DNA of 64,000 nt from Gerris lacustris (lineage: Eukaryota > Arthropoda > Insecta > Hemiptera > Gerridae): NCBI GenBank assembly GCA_951217055.1, contig OX578282.1:22524106-22588105 (forward strand), read 5' to 3'. The notes beneath the pieces are model-generated. The model did not search any database, was not told the origin of the DNA, and worked only from the letters and a program-made list of their open reading frames with translations. This document shows positions 1-10,456 of this stretch, piece by piece (the first letter of the stretch is position 1; each line of letters opens with the position of its first letter). The position numbers were made by a program, and so were the translations under genes.

Positions 1-129
1 AAAAAATAAATCTGTTAGAGTTTATTTAATAATGTCTGTTGGCCTATATCAAGGTTTTAAAATATTCTCTTCTCGGTGAGAACGGTATAATGATGCAAAA
101 GTTAAATTAAACAGGGTAGAGCGCGGGCT

Positions 130-200
130 GAGCCCGGCACTGTTTAGTATTCCCAGCGCCTCGTTACACCGAGCCACCGTTCTGCCCTTTCCACACCCAC
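130..200 (-). other. Weak tRNA-like head
   Basis: Read on the minus strand, GGTGGCTCGGTGTAACGAGG followed by CGCTGG resembles the D-arm and A box of a tRNA-derived SINE. No B box could be found at the expected distance, so this is at most a decayed fragment. Confidence 0.15.
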
Positions 201-292
201 CTACAAACATCTTACACTTTTTTTTTCATTTTTTAGTGAAAATAAAGACTTCTTCACTTTAAAACAATTTAGTTCTAAAAGAATAACACTCT

Positions 293-584
293 TTATATAG
301 ATTTTTTTTTAATTATCAACCAGGCAACGCGTGGCTCAAATGATTGAAGCGAGCGAAAGATCGATGCCGGGCAAGGCACGTGAAGAAATGTATTTAACAT
401 GGGAGCGTTCATAGTTCTAAGACGAGCCGTCGCGTCGGGGACGAGTGTCCCATCGGGAACGGACACGGACGGTGGTTTCCCGACCCCGCCACGCATTATA
501 GGCTCCATCCCGTCCAAAGGTAAATAATAGCGCATGTGAGACACGTCGACTTTGCGGGTCTGTATCAGTGCTGCTTCTAGTCTA
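293..584 (-). CDS. Possible exon or gene fragment, unidentified
   Basis: The block is much richer in G+C than its surroundings. One minus-strand frame stays open for about 120 codons, from near 652 down to the TAA at 293-295. A TATGTAG that could serve as a 3' splice acceptor lies at about 583. The translated segment is rich in P, G, V and R and reads like ordinary protein (it includes LDGMEPIMRGGVGKPPS), but I recognise no family. The plus strand competes: a T-run followed by CAG at 321-323 and AAAG|GTAAAT at 519/520 would bound a 196-bp exon. That exon carries an ATG at 399 in good context (A at -3, G at +4) and 40 codons ending in phase 1. Only one strand can be real, and both could be chance. 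No neighbouring exon was found. Confidence 0.25.
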
Positions 585-1795
585 CATACAAGAAGTTCAC
601 TCAGATTTCTTTCTTTAATTGAAAAAGGGTGATGAAAAATTGATTGAGTCTGTCAGGAAGGAACTAGCTCTTTATGATAAAAGACCTGAAACGTGAAAAA
701 GTTGAATTATTTTTGCAACTTTGTTCAACTTTCAAAAAGAGCTTTAAAACGTAACAAAGACACTTGTCACATTATCTGATCGGCAACCCTATAACGTCCC
801 TCTGCAGGGATGATTGATATAAAGAGGTCCTTACGTAACTACCAAAAGAACTTTGCAAAATGTACGAATGCCGCCAAAAAGACCCTTTAAATTATTATTT
901 TAAAAGTTATTGAAGCAATTTTTTACCGTAGGTACTTTAAGACTTAATTTTTGTACCTTTTCCAGAAAACTTTGGTACCCAAGTAGTTTCCCATTTAATA
1001 TACATTTTATCTTCGGTCGTATGCAAAAAAAAAAAAAAAACAGATAACTCCCAAGTAAAACCCAATCCCAGTACAAAAAATACCAAAACCACAATTTTCT
1101 AACATAATGTACCCATTTTTACCAAGAAGAAGTGGTTCAAAGGAAGTCCGAAGAAGCGGTTAAAAGGAAGTGGTTCACCGATGTTTGCATAGTAATTTTT
1201 CAAAGATGAAGTATAGATACATAGTATAATTATTATCAAGTATAGTTGCATTTTTTAAGATATTTATATCCCGCCTATCCCGTGCTATCCTGGTACAGCA
1301 TAACCATTCCACCCCAGACAGTTCACGTGTCGTTCGTTCACGCCCCGGTCCGTGCCCGGAACTTTCTAATATAAATCGTTTGAAATATATATATTATATT
1401 TATTACTAAAAAATAGTTAATCAGGACTAACATACTTATGGTGAAAACTGCTAAGCGAAAAAAAGCATTTAGAATTTTAATTTTTAACAATAGCAGAGAA
1501 AAAAAGGTGTCAAATTATATTTTGTTATCTCCTTGTTTTGTTGATTCCCTACTGATCAACAAAACAAATCCCTGAATCAGTGCTAGAGACCCGCTCTATC
1601 GAACGAGGGATGTATTATCCATGCTCAATGATAGACAATGCTTCCGAATGAGCCTCATGGCCGATGTAGAAGTAACTAAAGTGACTATATTCATCATACA
1701 TCATACATATTATCCTTTGAGCATCAAATAAATAATATTAATAAATTGGTAAGACATTATTGGGCCAGCAAAAGTGTATTCAATATTATACATAC
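585..1795. other. AT-rich stretch, no gene seen
   Basis: This stretch holds an A-run near 1023-1040, a slightly G+C-richer patch at about 1270-1365 with no convincing frame, and the hairpin listed separately. No gene or element boundary was recognised. Confidence 0.5.
1533..1567. repeat. Perfect 13-bp hairpin
   Basis: TTGTTTTGTTGAT at 1533-1545 and its exact reverse complement at 1555-1567 enclose a 9-nt loop. No T-tract or gene is attached, so it is an isolated inverted repeat of unknown role. Confidence 0.7.
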
Positions 1796-1799
1796 ATAC

Positions 1800-1802
<3 letters not shown>

Positions 1803-1880
<78 letters not shown>
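1803..1880. repeat. (TA)n microsatellite
   Basis: About 38 uninterrupted TA units. The tyrosine/isoleucine reading frames through it are artefacts. Confidence 0.95.
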
Positions 1881-1882
<2 letters not shown>

Positions 1883-3405
1883 AAGCTCTATTTAAAGTTT
1901 ATAGTTCTTTTCCTTCCTCTATCTGTCTTTCATATGGAAAAACCTTCCTGTTTAAAGAGAAAAAAAATGGAAAATATAAAATAAAAGTTATTTAGACAGA
2001 CTCTTGGCAAAGTTTCTAAAAAGCATTTTACTTATTGGACTTAATGTTAGTTAATTTACCAAGAATCTCCTGCTTATTTTATGAGGTCAGTTTTTATATT
2101 TTCAACAATGTTATGAATATAATTAACTTTATATAAAGCTAACTTAATACATGTGCCTACTAAATAAATCTTATTAGGAACGTGAGCATGTTTTACACTG
2201 ATTATTACATTGAGTCAGTCAGTGGTGCACCCACGGGATGGGGACAGAATTAACTGATACCCCCCCCCCCCAAAAAAAAGAGAAATCGCTTTATCGGAAT
2301 TTTGATTAGGAAACGTAAATATCAACATTAATAAATATACCCGTGTGGTGTAGTCTACCAACCATGATCAGAGAATGAAGAACTACGAAGTATTAAATTG
2401 ATTAAATCAATTTTGTTTATATTTATTATTTAATTATTATTATTATTGATTAATTTTATTATTTAAAAAATTTAACAAAATAATACCAATACTCTAAAGT
2501 TTCGTTCCAATAGTTAGTTATTGTTATAACAAACGAAAAGTACAATAACAAAAACAAATTCTATTGTTTAATTTCCAAGACAATGGGTTTATGTAAAAAC
2601 AAAACACCGTCGAGGGTTCTCTCTTTATCAATGCAGTGATAAATACACAGGATGAGGACGGCAAAAGAACATCGATACTATCCTTTAGTTAGGGGTTTAT
2701 TTCAGCATCAAAGAAATTCCTGGAAAGATAAGGTTTAATGTATGGTTATGGCGAGGTAAAGGTTTAATAGGTAAGTTAAAAAAAAACACCTTAAGCAGAA
2801 AAAAGAGGTTTTATGATTAACAAATTTCAGCAAGGTAAAGTCATTAATTTCTATCTAGACAATTGATCTTTGGGAGGAAAAGTGGAGTTTCAAGTTTTAG
2901 GAGTTTGCGGTTCTCAACTCATATTGGCAGAGGCTAGGTCGGGACGAGAACCTTGTGTAAAAAAACAAACTTGCTGAAGAAAATCAAGTGCACCATCTAT
3001 TATAGTCCAGAAGAAGCTTGCTTGCATTGTTCTCCAATACAAGCAAGAGGAGGAAAAAAAAAACTTCATAATCCAGATAATTTCACAAAGTTTCAAACAA
3101 CTCGCATTAGTTATTCTTTGTAGTTATCAAGTATAGAAAGTAGAGTAAATAGTTTTTTTTACAAATCAATAAATAGATACGAGAAAAACATTGCTGATAA
3201 TATTATAATATTCTGTTTAATTGATAATTAAATTAAATTAAGCGTAAATTGAGAGCGAAATCAATCGATTCCCGATAAGTTACCTTTACTATGAGGAAGC
3301 AAAAACGAATGAAGGATGGTTAAACATTATTTTAGCTAATTTAGCTGTTTTAGTTTAATTTTCTGGAACTTATTATATTCATAAAAAATCAGATACAGGG
3401 TACCT
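1881..3405. other. AT-rich stretch, no gene seen
   Basis: A C12/A8 homopolymer junction lies at about 2262-2279 and short ATT runs at about 2428-2450. All reading frames are short and show no recognisable domain. Confidence 0.5.
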
Positions 3406-3423
3406 CGGAACTTTTCCTCACTT

Positions 3424-3463
3424 CAGAGGCCACTAAAGTGGCCTCTCCTGCTGCTTTGCAGCA
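3424..3463. repeat. Two back-to-back perfect hairpins
   Basis: A 9-bp stem with loop TAAA is followed immediately by an 8-bp stem with loop TTT. Both are fully paired. They sit between the left TIR and the 5S-like piece. Confidence 0.75.
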
Positions 3464-3469
3464 GGAGGA

Positions 3470-3512
3470 AGCAGCATTGGACGTGGTTAGTACTTGGATG
3501 GATGACCGTTCT
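3470..3512 (+). repeat. 5S rRNA-derived fragment
   Basis: AAGCAGC, then GTGGTTAGTACTTGGATG and GATGACCG follow the order and spacing of the internal promoter region (A box to C box) of eukaryotic 5S rRNA. The 5' half of 5S and its 3' end are missing, so this is a 5S-derived (SINE3-like) remnant and not a gene. Confidence 0.65.
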
Positions 3513-4229
3513 GAACAAACTGATTTATTATCATTCTTCAAAAAAACCTTATTTTTAATACCTATATTTTATTTAATTATTTGAAGTTTGGCGGTATTTT
3601 GACAGATGTAAACAAACTTTGACGTCATCAAAATAATCGCACTAATAAATAATTATATTCACTTATAACTTTTAAACTAATAAATAGAATTTCATCGGGG
3701 TTTTTTATATTTGTTCCTTAATTTTTTCCGGTTCCAACGATATGCTATAAGTCAAAAACCTATATGTAATTTCAGTATTATTAACCGTCAAAGTTTAAAA
3801 ATTCAAAAATTGATAACTTCAAAATGGCGCACAAGATCAAAATGAAATTTATTGGGCTTGTTTGTTATACAGAGAGGTACATTCGAGCCAAATTTCAACT
3901 CGATCAGGACCATTTTCGATTACCATTTTTTATTACGATTTTTTTTAAATTTTTGCTGAATCAGCAAACTGGGGTTCAAGATGGCGGAAAAAGTTGATTT
4001 TCCGGGCGGCACAACTAAAGGTTAGGACTGATTTTTCTGCCAAGTTTCAACTCTATAGGTTAAATACCTTGGGCGCTACGATGATAACACACATACATAC
4101 GTCATGCTGAAAACCACTCAGGAGGTCTTAAAAACACCTAAAACGGATAATTCCGTTGAAATCTCGAAAAAAAAAATTTTTTTGGTGAAAACAATACTTT
4201 TCCTACTATTAGTAGTGAGGAAAAGTAAA

Positions 4230-4380
4230 AAGTAGCTTCCTCGCGTTGATATATCGAATACTTTAATGATTGTATGCTTTTACAACCTATTACTGTCAAA
4301 TTTATATAATTTCACCCCCGTTTTTTAAATCTATCAAAAATTGTTTTGATTTGTTACCTCAATTAAAGTATCAATCCAAA
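4230..4380 (+). repeat. Family A repeat, 5' part
   Basis: TAGCTTCCTCGCGTT, then ACTTTAATGATT, 'atgcttttacaa' and 'aattaaagtatcaat' match, in order, the 5' portion of the family A repeats at 21.0, 42.7, 43.9 and 53.1 kb. The extreme 5' end (GTGTGGCACA) and the 3' half are missing. Confidence 0.6.
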
Positions 4381-4480
4381 AATCTTCTCCAATTGGCACT
4401 GATGATGGCCTTTAGAAGGCTGAAAGCTGTTTTGATATTAAAGTAATTATAATTTACAAGGAGAGACAGTTTGCGTTACT
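4381..4480 (+). repeat. Ribozyme-like repeat C1, single arm
   Basis: CTGATGA (4399-4405), T, GGCC, a 7-nt loop, GGCT, then GAAA (4422-4425) form the hammerhead-like core. It is followed by GCTGTTTTGAT and 'ggagagacagt', the same downstream text as the foldback elements at 10.5 and 46.1-46.4 kb. Only one arm is present here. Confidence 0.65.
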
Positions 4481-4652
4481 CCTTTACAACTACATAATGC
4501 ACTTTAAAAGAAAGGTGTAGGTTAAAGTAATATCATCTTTTTAATATTAAACGTTTTTCTTTTTATATTAAGGCCTAAATCATACAAAAGATTGACTGAT
4601 GTATGTTTTAATGTATAGGTAGATTTAATCTTTTATTATCAGCTCTGAAAAT

Positions 4653-4925
4653 AATAATCCTACCGCGGGATTCCGCAAGACAAGCGAATTTCCATTGGAA
4701 ATTCGTAGTTCAATGTCGTGTAGTTCCTTCATAACTACTACCATTGTGTGTTATTTTCAGTTTAAAAAATTTAAAAGAAATGGTTTAGTTGGATTAGGGT
4801 TTTTAGAATATAGCTTAGTTAACAATAATCGTAGAAGTTTGAAAGAAGTTTAAACTGCACAACATTGAACTACAAATTTCCAATGGAAATTCGCTTTGCT
4901 TGCGGAATCCCGCGGTAGGATTATT
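4653..4925. mobile_element. Foldback (MITE-like) element, 273 bp
   Basis: Arms of about 65 bp (4653-4716 and 4861-4925) are nearly perfect inverse copies, starting AATAATCCTACCGCGGGATT. Each arm contains the small palindrome TTTCCATTGGAAA. The 140-bp centre is AT-rich and non-coding. It resembles a MITE, but no transposase family can be assigned from the ends alone. Confidence 0.8.
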
Positions 4926-5194
4926 TGTACAAAAATGTATTTTTTAAAATCTTTGCTGACTCATTAGGAGGGGTTAATGACGTCATAAAGATCCCATTTT
5001 CAATAGGGATCCTCATCTTAACGAGCTTGAATTTTCAGTCCAAGTTTCATTTCAATACGTCAATTCGTTCGAGAGTTATCGTGCTTACAAGAAATCCACA
5101 AGAAATTATTATTACTATTATTATATTTATTAAATTATTATTCGAATCACTATGGTAACTCAATTTTTGGATTGAGGATCCCAATAAACATAAG

Positions 5195-5420
5195 AAGCGA
5201 TAGGGAGCAACGCTCGCGTAAACGTAAGCTTTAAAAGACCGGAAAAAGAGTTATTAAGGAAGCCTGTTACTTGACTTGTTTTGATTATTTTTGTTATATA
5301 TGTCAAAAATGTCACTTTGTTTTGTAAATAAATAAAATATAATCATTAAAATTTCACCCTGATACAAGCAGAAGCTGTAGAGTAGGGAAGAGATATATTT
5401 TATAATATCTTTTAGCCAAA
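5195..5420 (-). repeat. Family A internal segment, minus
   Basis: From 'caacgctcgcgtaaacgtaagc' through 'gaagcctgttac', 'tcaccctgatacaagcag' and 'gaagagatatatttta' the sequence is nearly identical to 22.60-22.81 kb. It is related to 48.77-49.13 kb and, in the opposite orientation, to 44.0-44.15 kb. Confidence 0.65.
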
Positions 5421-5990
5421 ACCAAAAGTAATTATTGTAAAGCGTCGAATCAGATCTAAACCGCTTTCTCAATCTCTTTCTCTATACGCTTTCACATTGA
5501 GTAATAGGGCATACGATGATAAAGGGATTATCTATAAATTTAAATCATAAATAAGATGAGGATTATTTTGAAACGATTTAGATAATTTATATGGATAACG
5601 AGCCTCGTGAATTTAATGATTTAGCTAATGATCTAACGATTAATTGACAATAATTATAGACTTAAACTTTCACCAAAAATAATGAAGCTATAGTTACTCG
5701 TATCGTATATCAGGCTTTCCTGCTTTGACGTTGAAGGGTATCGGTGATGTGCGAATAAATTCGGTAATCCTACTATATTACACTACTTTATTCGTGCAAG
5801 TTTAAAGCAAGTCAAATGATTTTGTTTAACATTTTAAAATAGTCAGTCTGTTATAAGAGCCTTAATTGATCTTTTTAACGACTGATAATTAAAGAAGCCT
5901 AATCACTCTCGAAGGGTAGTGAGAGTATCGGTAAAAGCTCAGTATTTGGATTTAGTTAAGGATTGAAAGGCAGGATGTTGTTAAACGGGC
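5421..5990. other. AT-rich stretch, nothing recognised
   Basis: No open frame, paired structure or repeat family was recognised between the family A segment and the promoter-like block. Confidence 0.5.
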
Positions 5991-6003
5991 GAAGCCAGGG
6001 GGC

Positions 6004-6040
6004 TATATAAGGTTTGAGGCTGTGTTGGTCGTTTGTCACA
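6004..6040 (+). promoter_or_regulatory. Candidate core promoter (TATA + initiator)
   Basis: TATATAA at 6004-6010 lies in a locally G+C-richer block. A TCA initiator-like triplet at 6036-6038 is about 30-34 bp downstream, the spacing expected for RNA polymerase II start sites. A short open frame begins 40 bp further on. TATA strings are common in AT-rich DNA, so the evidence is the spacing and local composition only. Confidence 0.3.
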
Positions 6041-6077
6041 AGTCGCTCGAAACCTCGCAGGAAGAGAGTTCGGGATT

Positions 6078-6176
6078 ATGGCTTTCCCGGTTGGCTCGGC
6101 GCGAGGAATTAATCCTTTAACTCCACCCTCCACGAAAACCCTCCCTCCAGGTTTTGAGTATCTTAGAACTGATTAA
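6078..6176 (+). CDS. Possible short ORF or first exon
   Basis: An ATG at 6078 (GATTATGG context) opens a 32-codon frame ending at TAA 6174-6176. The peptide begins MAFPVGSARGINPLTPPST and matches no family I know. It lies 40 bp below a TATA/initiator pair. CCAG|GTTTTG at 6150/6151 could act as a 5' splice site, in which case the ORF would be the start of a longer coding sequence. The G+C content is well above the flanks. Confidence 0.2.
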   Translation: MAFPVGSARGINPLTPPSTKTLPPGFEYLRTD

Positions 6177-6179
6177 TCA

Positions 6180-6880
6180 AACCCCCTAAAACCGTGGACA
6201 AATTGCTCGAGACGTTTTACTCTTCTATAACGCGACAGGTGACACATATCAACCGATTAAAAGCCTTCTACTTTGAACGCTTTTTCTCCCCCCGAAAAGC
6301 CGTCTGAGAAACAAACCGTTTCCATTCGAGTTACTTGTTAAAAACTTTTTCAGAAGAAGCGTTTAATTAATTCGGATCAAAAGAGAGACGTGAGAAAGAT
6401 GTATTAATAACAATTTGGAAAGATGTTGTTTTCGTGTTTCAAATTTAACAAACGATTTCTCAAGATTTTAGAAAATAACATAGATTTTCATATAGCTTCT
6501 TCATTTATTAAAAAACATAGATTTAAATTAATGATTTCTAACTTTCCATTCTATGAGTCCAAGAAAGCTTAATTCCATGAGTCCTGGAAATTTATATTCT
6601 AAGAGTCCTGGAAAGCTTAAAGCTCTTTCCGGAAACCGAGATCTATCATTCAATTCTCAAAAGAAAGGGATAAGTTCAACACCAACAATCGTATCGGTAA
6701 ATGTGTAAACTAGCCAATTCTCTAAAATAAAATTGTTTAAATACACTTTTATTTCAAATGAATAAGTTAGGCAAAATCTATGGCAGGAACAACTAACTTA
6801 ATCTAGTGAGTTTATTTTAAAAATGTAACATCAACCGTTCTCCAATTTTATTTATAATTTTGCTTAGAAACAAATGGGCA
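6180..6880. other. No gene seen
   Basis: AT-rich DNA. A short local direct repeat ('gagtcc.ggaaa.tta') recurs three times at about 6556-6625. No coding signal was found. Confidence 0.45.
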
Positions 6881-6884
6881 CAGA

Positions 6885-7078
6885 AGGCTGAAATTAATAT
6901 GGGATTATTCGAAACTAATTGTGACCTACCATCCAAATTTTATCAAAATCGGAGGAGCATTTTTTAAGATATGGTGGTTTGTAAAAATGTTGTAAAAATT
7001 TTAAAATCGAAGTCATAAATAAATAGTTTTTTAGAATTATCACGATACCTACCTTCGGTAAGCTCGGAAGCAAAAGTA
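6885..7078 (+). repeat. Family A repeat, 3' part
   Basis: 'ctaattgtgacctaccatcc', 'atcaaaatcgg', 'ttaaaatcgaagtcataaa' and finally 'cttcggtaagctcggaagca' match the 3' half of family A (compare 21.17-21.41 kb). The tandem array that follows begins with this same 3' terminus. Confidence 0.65.
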
Positions 7079-7580
7079 ACTAGTGATTATATTTGAGTTA
7101 AATAGACGGAAGCAAAATAGACGGTAAGCTCGGAAGCAAAAATAACTAATGATAATATTTGAGTTAAATAGACGGTAAGCTCGGAAGCAAAAGTAACTAA
7201 TAATTATATTTGAGTTAAATAGACGGTAAGCTCGGAAGCAAAGGAACTAGTGATAATATTTGAGTTGAGAAGACGGAAGGAAAATAGACGGTAAGCTCGG
7301 AAGCAAAGGAACTAGTGATAATATTTGAGTTAAGTAGACGGAAGCAAAATAGATGGTAAGCTCGGAAGCAAAATAACTAATGATAATATTTGAGTTAAAT
7401 AGACGGTAAGCTCGGAATCAAAAATAACTAATGATAATATTTGAGTTAAATAGTCGGAAGCAAAATAGACGGTAAGCTCGGAAGCAAAAATAACTAATGA
7501 TTATATTTGAGTTAAATAGACGGAAGCAAAATAGACGGTAAGCTCGGAAGCAAAGGAACTAATGATAATATTTGAGATAT
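7055..7580 (+). repeat. Tandem array of family A 3' tail units
   Basis: About ten units, each containing GGTAAGCTCGGAAGCAAAA, 'taactaatgataatatttga' and 'gttaaatagacgg'. Two unit lengths alternate irregularly. The longer (about 67 bp) has an extra 'gacggaagcaaaata' that the shorter (about 52 bp) lacks. The array is broken by the palindrome at 7607-8215 and resumes for about one unit at 8217-8290. Confidence 0.85.
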
Positions 7581-7679
7581 TCGTAGTGTATTACCCTTTA
7601 ATCTAATTTATTCTTCAGTCTTTCTTAGGTCTATAGGGTATTAATAATACATTTTATTGCTACTCCATGTTTGGCTATA

Positions 7680-7705
7680 TTTCACCTCCTTTGAGGCATC
7701 TTCAG
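7680..7705 (-). ncRNA. Hammerhead-like motif, family C4
   Basis: On the minus strand: CTGAAGA, T, GCCTC, AAAG, GAGGT, GAAA. The stem is 5 bp with one G-U pair. No GUC follows GAAA (it reads TATAGCC), so cleavage competence is doubtful. Confidence 0.35.
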
Positions 7706-8116
7706 GCCTTTATTCAATCCATCTATTATATTAAAATATACATTTTCGTTTGAAAAACTAACTACCAGTTATTCAAACGTGCGTCGTGCGTCTACACTTT
7801 TCCTCATTTCATGATCCACTGTTCTCTATTTAATGTGATTTTCAATTAAAAAATTAATTTTCTCATAGAGAAAATACGTCTTGAGTGTATTTATGATAAG
7901 ACTCTCTATGATAAAAAGAGTTTTATCATAAATACACTCCAGACGTATTTTCTCTATGAGAAAATTAATTTTTTAATTGAAAATCACATTAAATAGAGAA
8001 CAGTGGATCATGAAATGAGGAAAAGTGTAGACGCACGACGCACGGTTGAATAACTGGTAGTTAGTTTTTCAAAGGAAAATGTATATTTTAATATAATAGA
8101 TGGATTGAATAAAGGC

Positions 8117-8142
8117 CTGAAGATGCCTCAAAGGAGGTGAAA
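8117..8142 (+). ncRNA. Hammerhead-like motif, family C4
   Basis: This is the inverse partner of the 7680-7705 motif with the same core, stem and loop. CTGAAGA is at 8117-8123 and GAAA at 8139-8142. Confidence 0.35.
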
Positions 8143-8299
8143 TATAGCCAAACATGGAGTAGCAATAAAATTTATTATTAATACCCTATAGACCTAAGAA
8201 AGACTGAAGAATAAAATAATATTTGAGTTAAATAGACGGTAAGCTCGGAAGCAAAAGTAACTCAGTGATATTCTTTGAGTTAAATAGACGATGGGTAAA

Positions 8300-9085
8300 T
8301 TTCAAAAATATCGGTAGAAACAACAAACTAAAACAGTCGTAGTCATCAACCAGCATAAAACACACAGGAAAGATTAGCTGAAGTAAAATATGTAATAAGG
8401 GAAGCAGAAAGGTCCTGCAGAATTCATTTTGTATGCTCTATCAGATTTATGTCACATTTTTGACCTACCATTGGATTTTCCATTTAACTTTGTCCATAAA
8501 TCACATGCTATTTTTATGTACCGTATGTTCACTGTTGGACAGGGGAGACCTCGTCCAGCTACTTCTGACCCCCCACGGAGTAACACGTGTCTCACCTTTC
8601 CCAGTTCAAAACACGAGTTCAGACATGATAGCAACCGGCTCGTTTTACACGCTCTATATCAATGCCTTGGTTTCATGTTGTGTTTTTTTTTACACACAGC
8701 TGTTCATCTACCTAATTTATAACCACAACTGCCGTTGAATAACAGTGGCAAAAAAGCAGTATGGTCAGAACTAACACTTTCGATGTATAATGAGACAAAA
8801 CAGATATGGTTTGAATTCAAAATAGCGCAAAAATAGCTATCGAAATATTTATATTGCTTCTATGCTCACTGAAGGTAACAAAAGATTTATGATCATTCTG
8901 AAGAAAGAATTTTTTTATGGCTAAAAATTCAATAATTCATGGAAAAAAATCAGTTTGCGACCCACCATCTCAAAACTACTAGTCTAATTTTGATGTAAAC
9001 CATAATTTAGATAACTTATAAATAGTCCAGTGCTAGTTTCATAATAAATTAAACTTTCTGCACTCATTCCTCAAACAAAATTTTG
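8300..9085. other. No supported gene; G+C-richer patch at 8.54-8.65 kb
   Basis: A short patch at about 8540-8645 is richer in G+C and open in several frames on both strands (60-101 codons). It has no recognisable domain and no convincing splice sites. The rest is AT-rich. Confidence 0.4.
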
Positions 9086-9090
9086 GTTAT

Positions 9091-9466
9091 GTAGAGTATC
9101 TGGGGCATCATGTTTAGAAATGAAAAAAACTGGCACATATAAGTAATTGAAGTGTTTTCTCTAGATTGATCAAAAATGCACCAATTATGGATACTTCTTC
9201 ATTTCATAAGTTTTCTCTTAATACATTTTCCATCTTCAGTCCTCTATTTTGAGACACAGCTGACAAGATTTTGCGAATCTTGGGCGTATGTATCTGTCGT
9301 AGATTAACTAGGCTTCGATGTAGCGTATCTGGTTTTTCGAGAGAGTATGAAATGAAAAAGTATCCATAAATGAAATTTTCATCAATACACAGGAAATACT
9401 TTAATTATATATGCATTATATTTGTCAGTTTTTCCATTTCTATAAGTGATGCCCCGTATACGCTAC
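9091..9466. mobile_element. Foldback element, family E copy 1
   Basis: The ends GTAGAGTATCTGGGGCATCA and the inverse of GTAGCGTATACGGGGCATCA pair over about 20 bp, and the arms remain similar for roughly 110 bp. An internal second copy of the terminal motif (GATGTAGCGTATCTGG, about 9317) sits near the middle. A second copy lies at 34880-35266 with the interior reversed. Confidence 0.75.
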
Positions 9467-9469
9467 ATC

Positions 9470-10385
9470 AACCCAAACTTTCTTTTAATTACACCTATAT
9501 GTTTAAAATTTCACATCCGATTTTGAAGGGAAAAAAAACAAACATTTACTGACCCATAAAAAACAAAAAACTCGTAAACATAAAAAAATAGATAAATTTT
9601 GGCGTAAAGTTTATACTTTGAAATAGATTAGTAAAAGAAGAGAAAAAAAAAATTGAGAAATTATTTACATATTTAACTTGGAGTCACGTATCTTACAAAC
9701 ACGCTAAAACACGGTCAAAAGCTCGCAAGCGAATCACAAATATTAAAATTAACATTTTACACTAATCCTCCAATTTCATTATCATACAACAACTTTTTTT
9801 TTTACCACCCCTTCTAGAATTGTCTTAGTTTTAATGTATCCTTAACATCTGAAATACAAACAGAATATAAAGTATCAAGAGAAATATTGCATTTGAAAAA
9901 ACAATTATTTTCTTAAAACAGGAAATGAAAAAGTGATAATGATAAATAATGTTACCAATTTATCGACTAAATAGAACAGTTTATACATTTAGAACTTAGA
10001 ACTACTTTATAAAAGTAATAAAGTACAATACAGTTTTAATGATTAAAAAAAACTTAAGTTTGAATTAAATATATGATTAGAAAATGTACATTTTAAAATA
10101 GCAATGCATTAATATAAAGTAAGTTAGAATTCACTGAATGGATACAGCAAAAGTTGCATATGCATTATTAAAACAACCGTTTCTCTCCAAAGGTGGTATA
10201 ATGAACATAACGATTCATTAAGTTAATCAAGATTAATCTTAATCAAGAAGTTATTAATGATAATAAAGTTTGTTGAATGAAAGAAGCTCGCTTCAATAAT
10301 ACGGATATAAAAAACAACATTGTCGATACAATCAATTAATAGAATACAAAAGCAACTTTAAAAATAAAAAGTAGAGTTTAAGAAC
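9470..10385. other. AT-rich stretch, nothing recognised
   Basis: No coding frame, long inverted repeat or known repeat end was seen. Confidence 0.5.
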
Positions 10386-10456
10386 ACTTTGTTATGGTTA
10401 AGCTGGGTTGAGTGGTGATGAATTTTTTAAAGTGTGAATAAAGAACAGTTTTTATC

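Larger units (their letters stand above)
3411..4228. mobile_element. TIR element with two 5' hairpins
   Basis: The ends ACTTTTCCTCACT (about 3411) and AGTGAGGAAAAGT (ending about 4228) are exact inverse copies 13 bp long. Just inside the left end are two adjacent perfect hairpins, AGAGGCCAC-TAAA-GTGGCCTCT and CCTGCTGC-TTT-GCAGCAGG, followed by a 5S rRNA-like piece. The right end is itself a 31-bp near-palindrome (ACTTTTCCTACTA with TAGTAGTGAGGAAAAGT). The interior is non-coding and includes the 'caagatggcgg' text typical of non-autonomous insect repeats. I could not define a target-site duplication, so the element class is open. Confidence 0.6.
7607..8215. mobile_element. 609-bp near-perfect palindrome
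   Basis: Arms 7607-7905 and 7917-8215 (299 bp each) are inverse copies with only scattered mismatches, around an 11-nt loop. Each arm carries one hammerhead-like core (7680-7705 minus and 8117-8142 plus). The insertion splits a tandem array. A transcript of either strand would fold into one long hairpin. Confidence 0.85.

Noticed and set aside
4925..5158. 77-codon plus-strand frame
   Set aside because: It is AT-rich, begins at the end of a foldback element and runs into repeat-like text. No recognisable domain.
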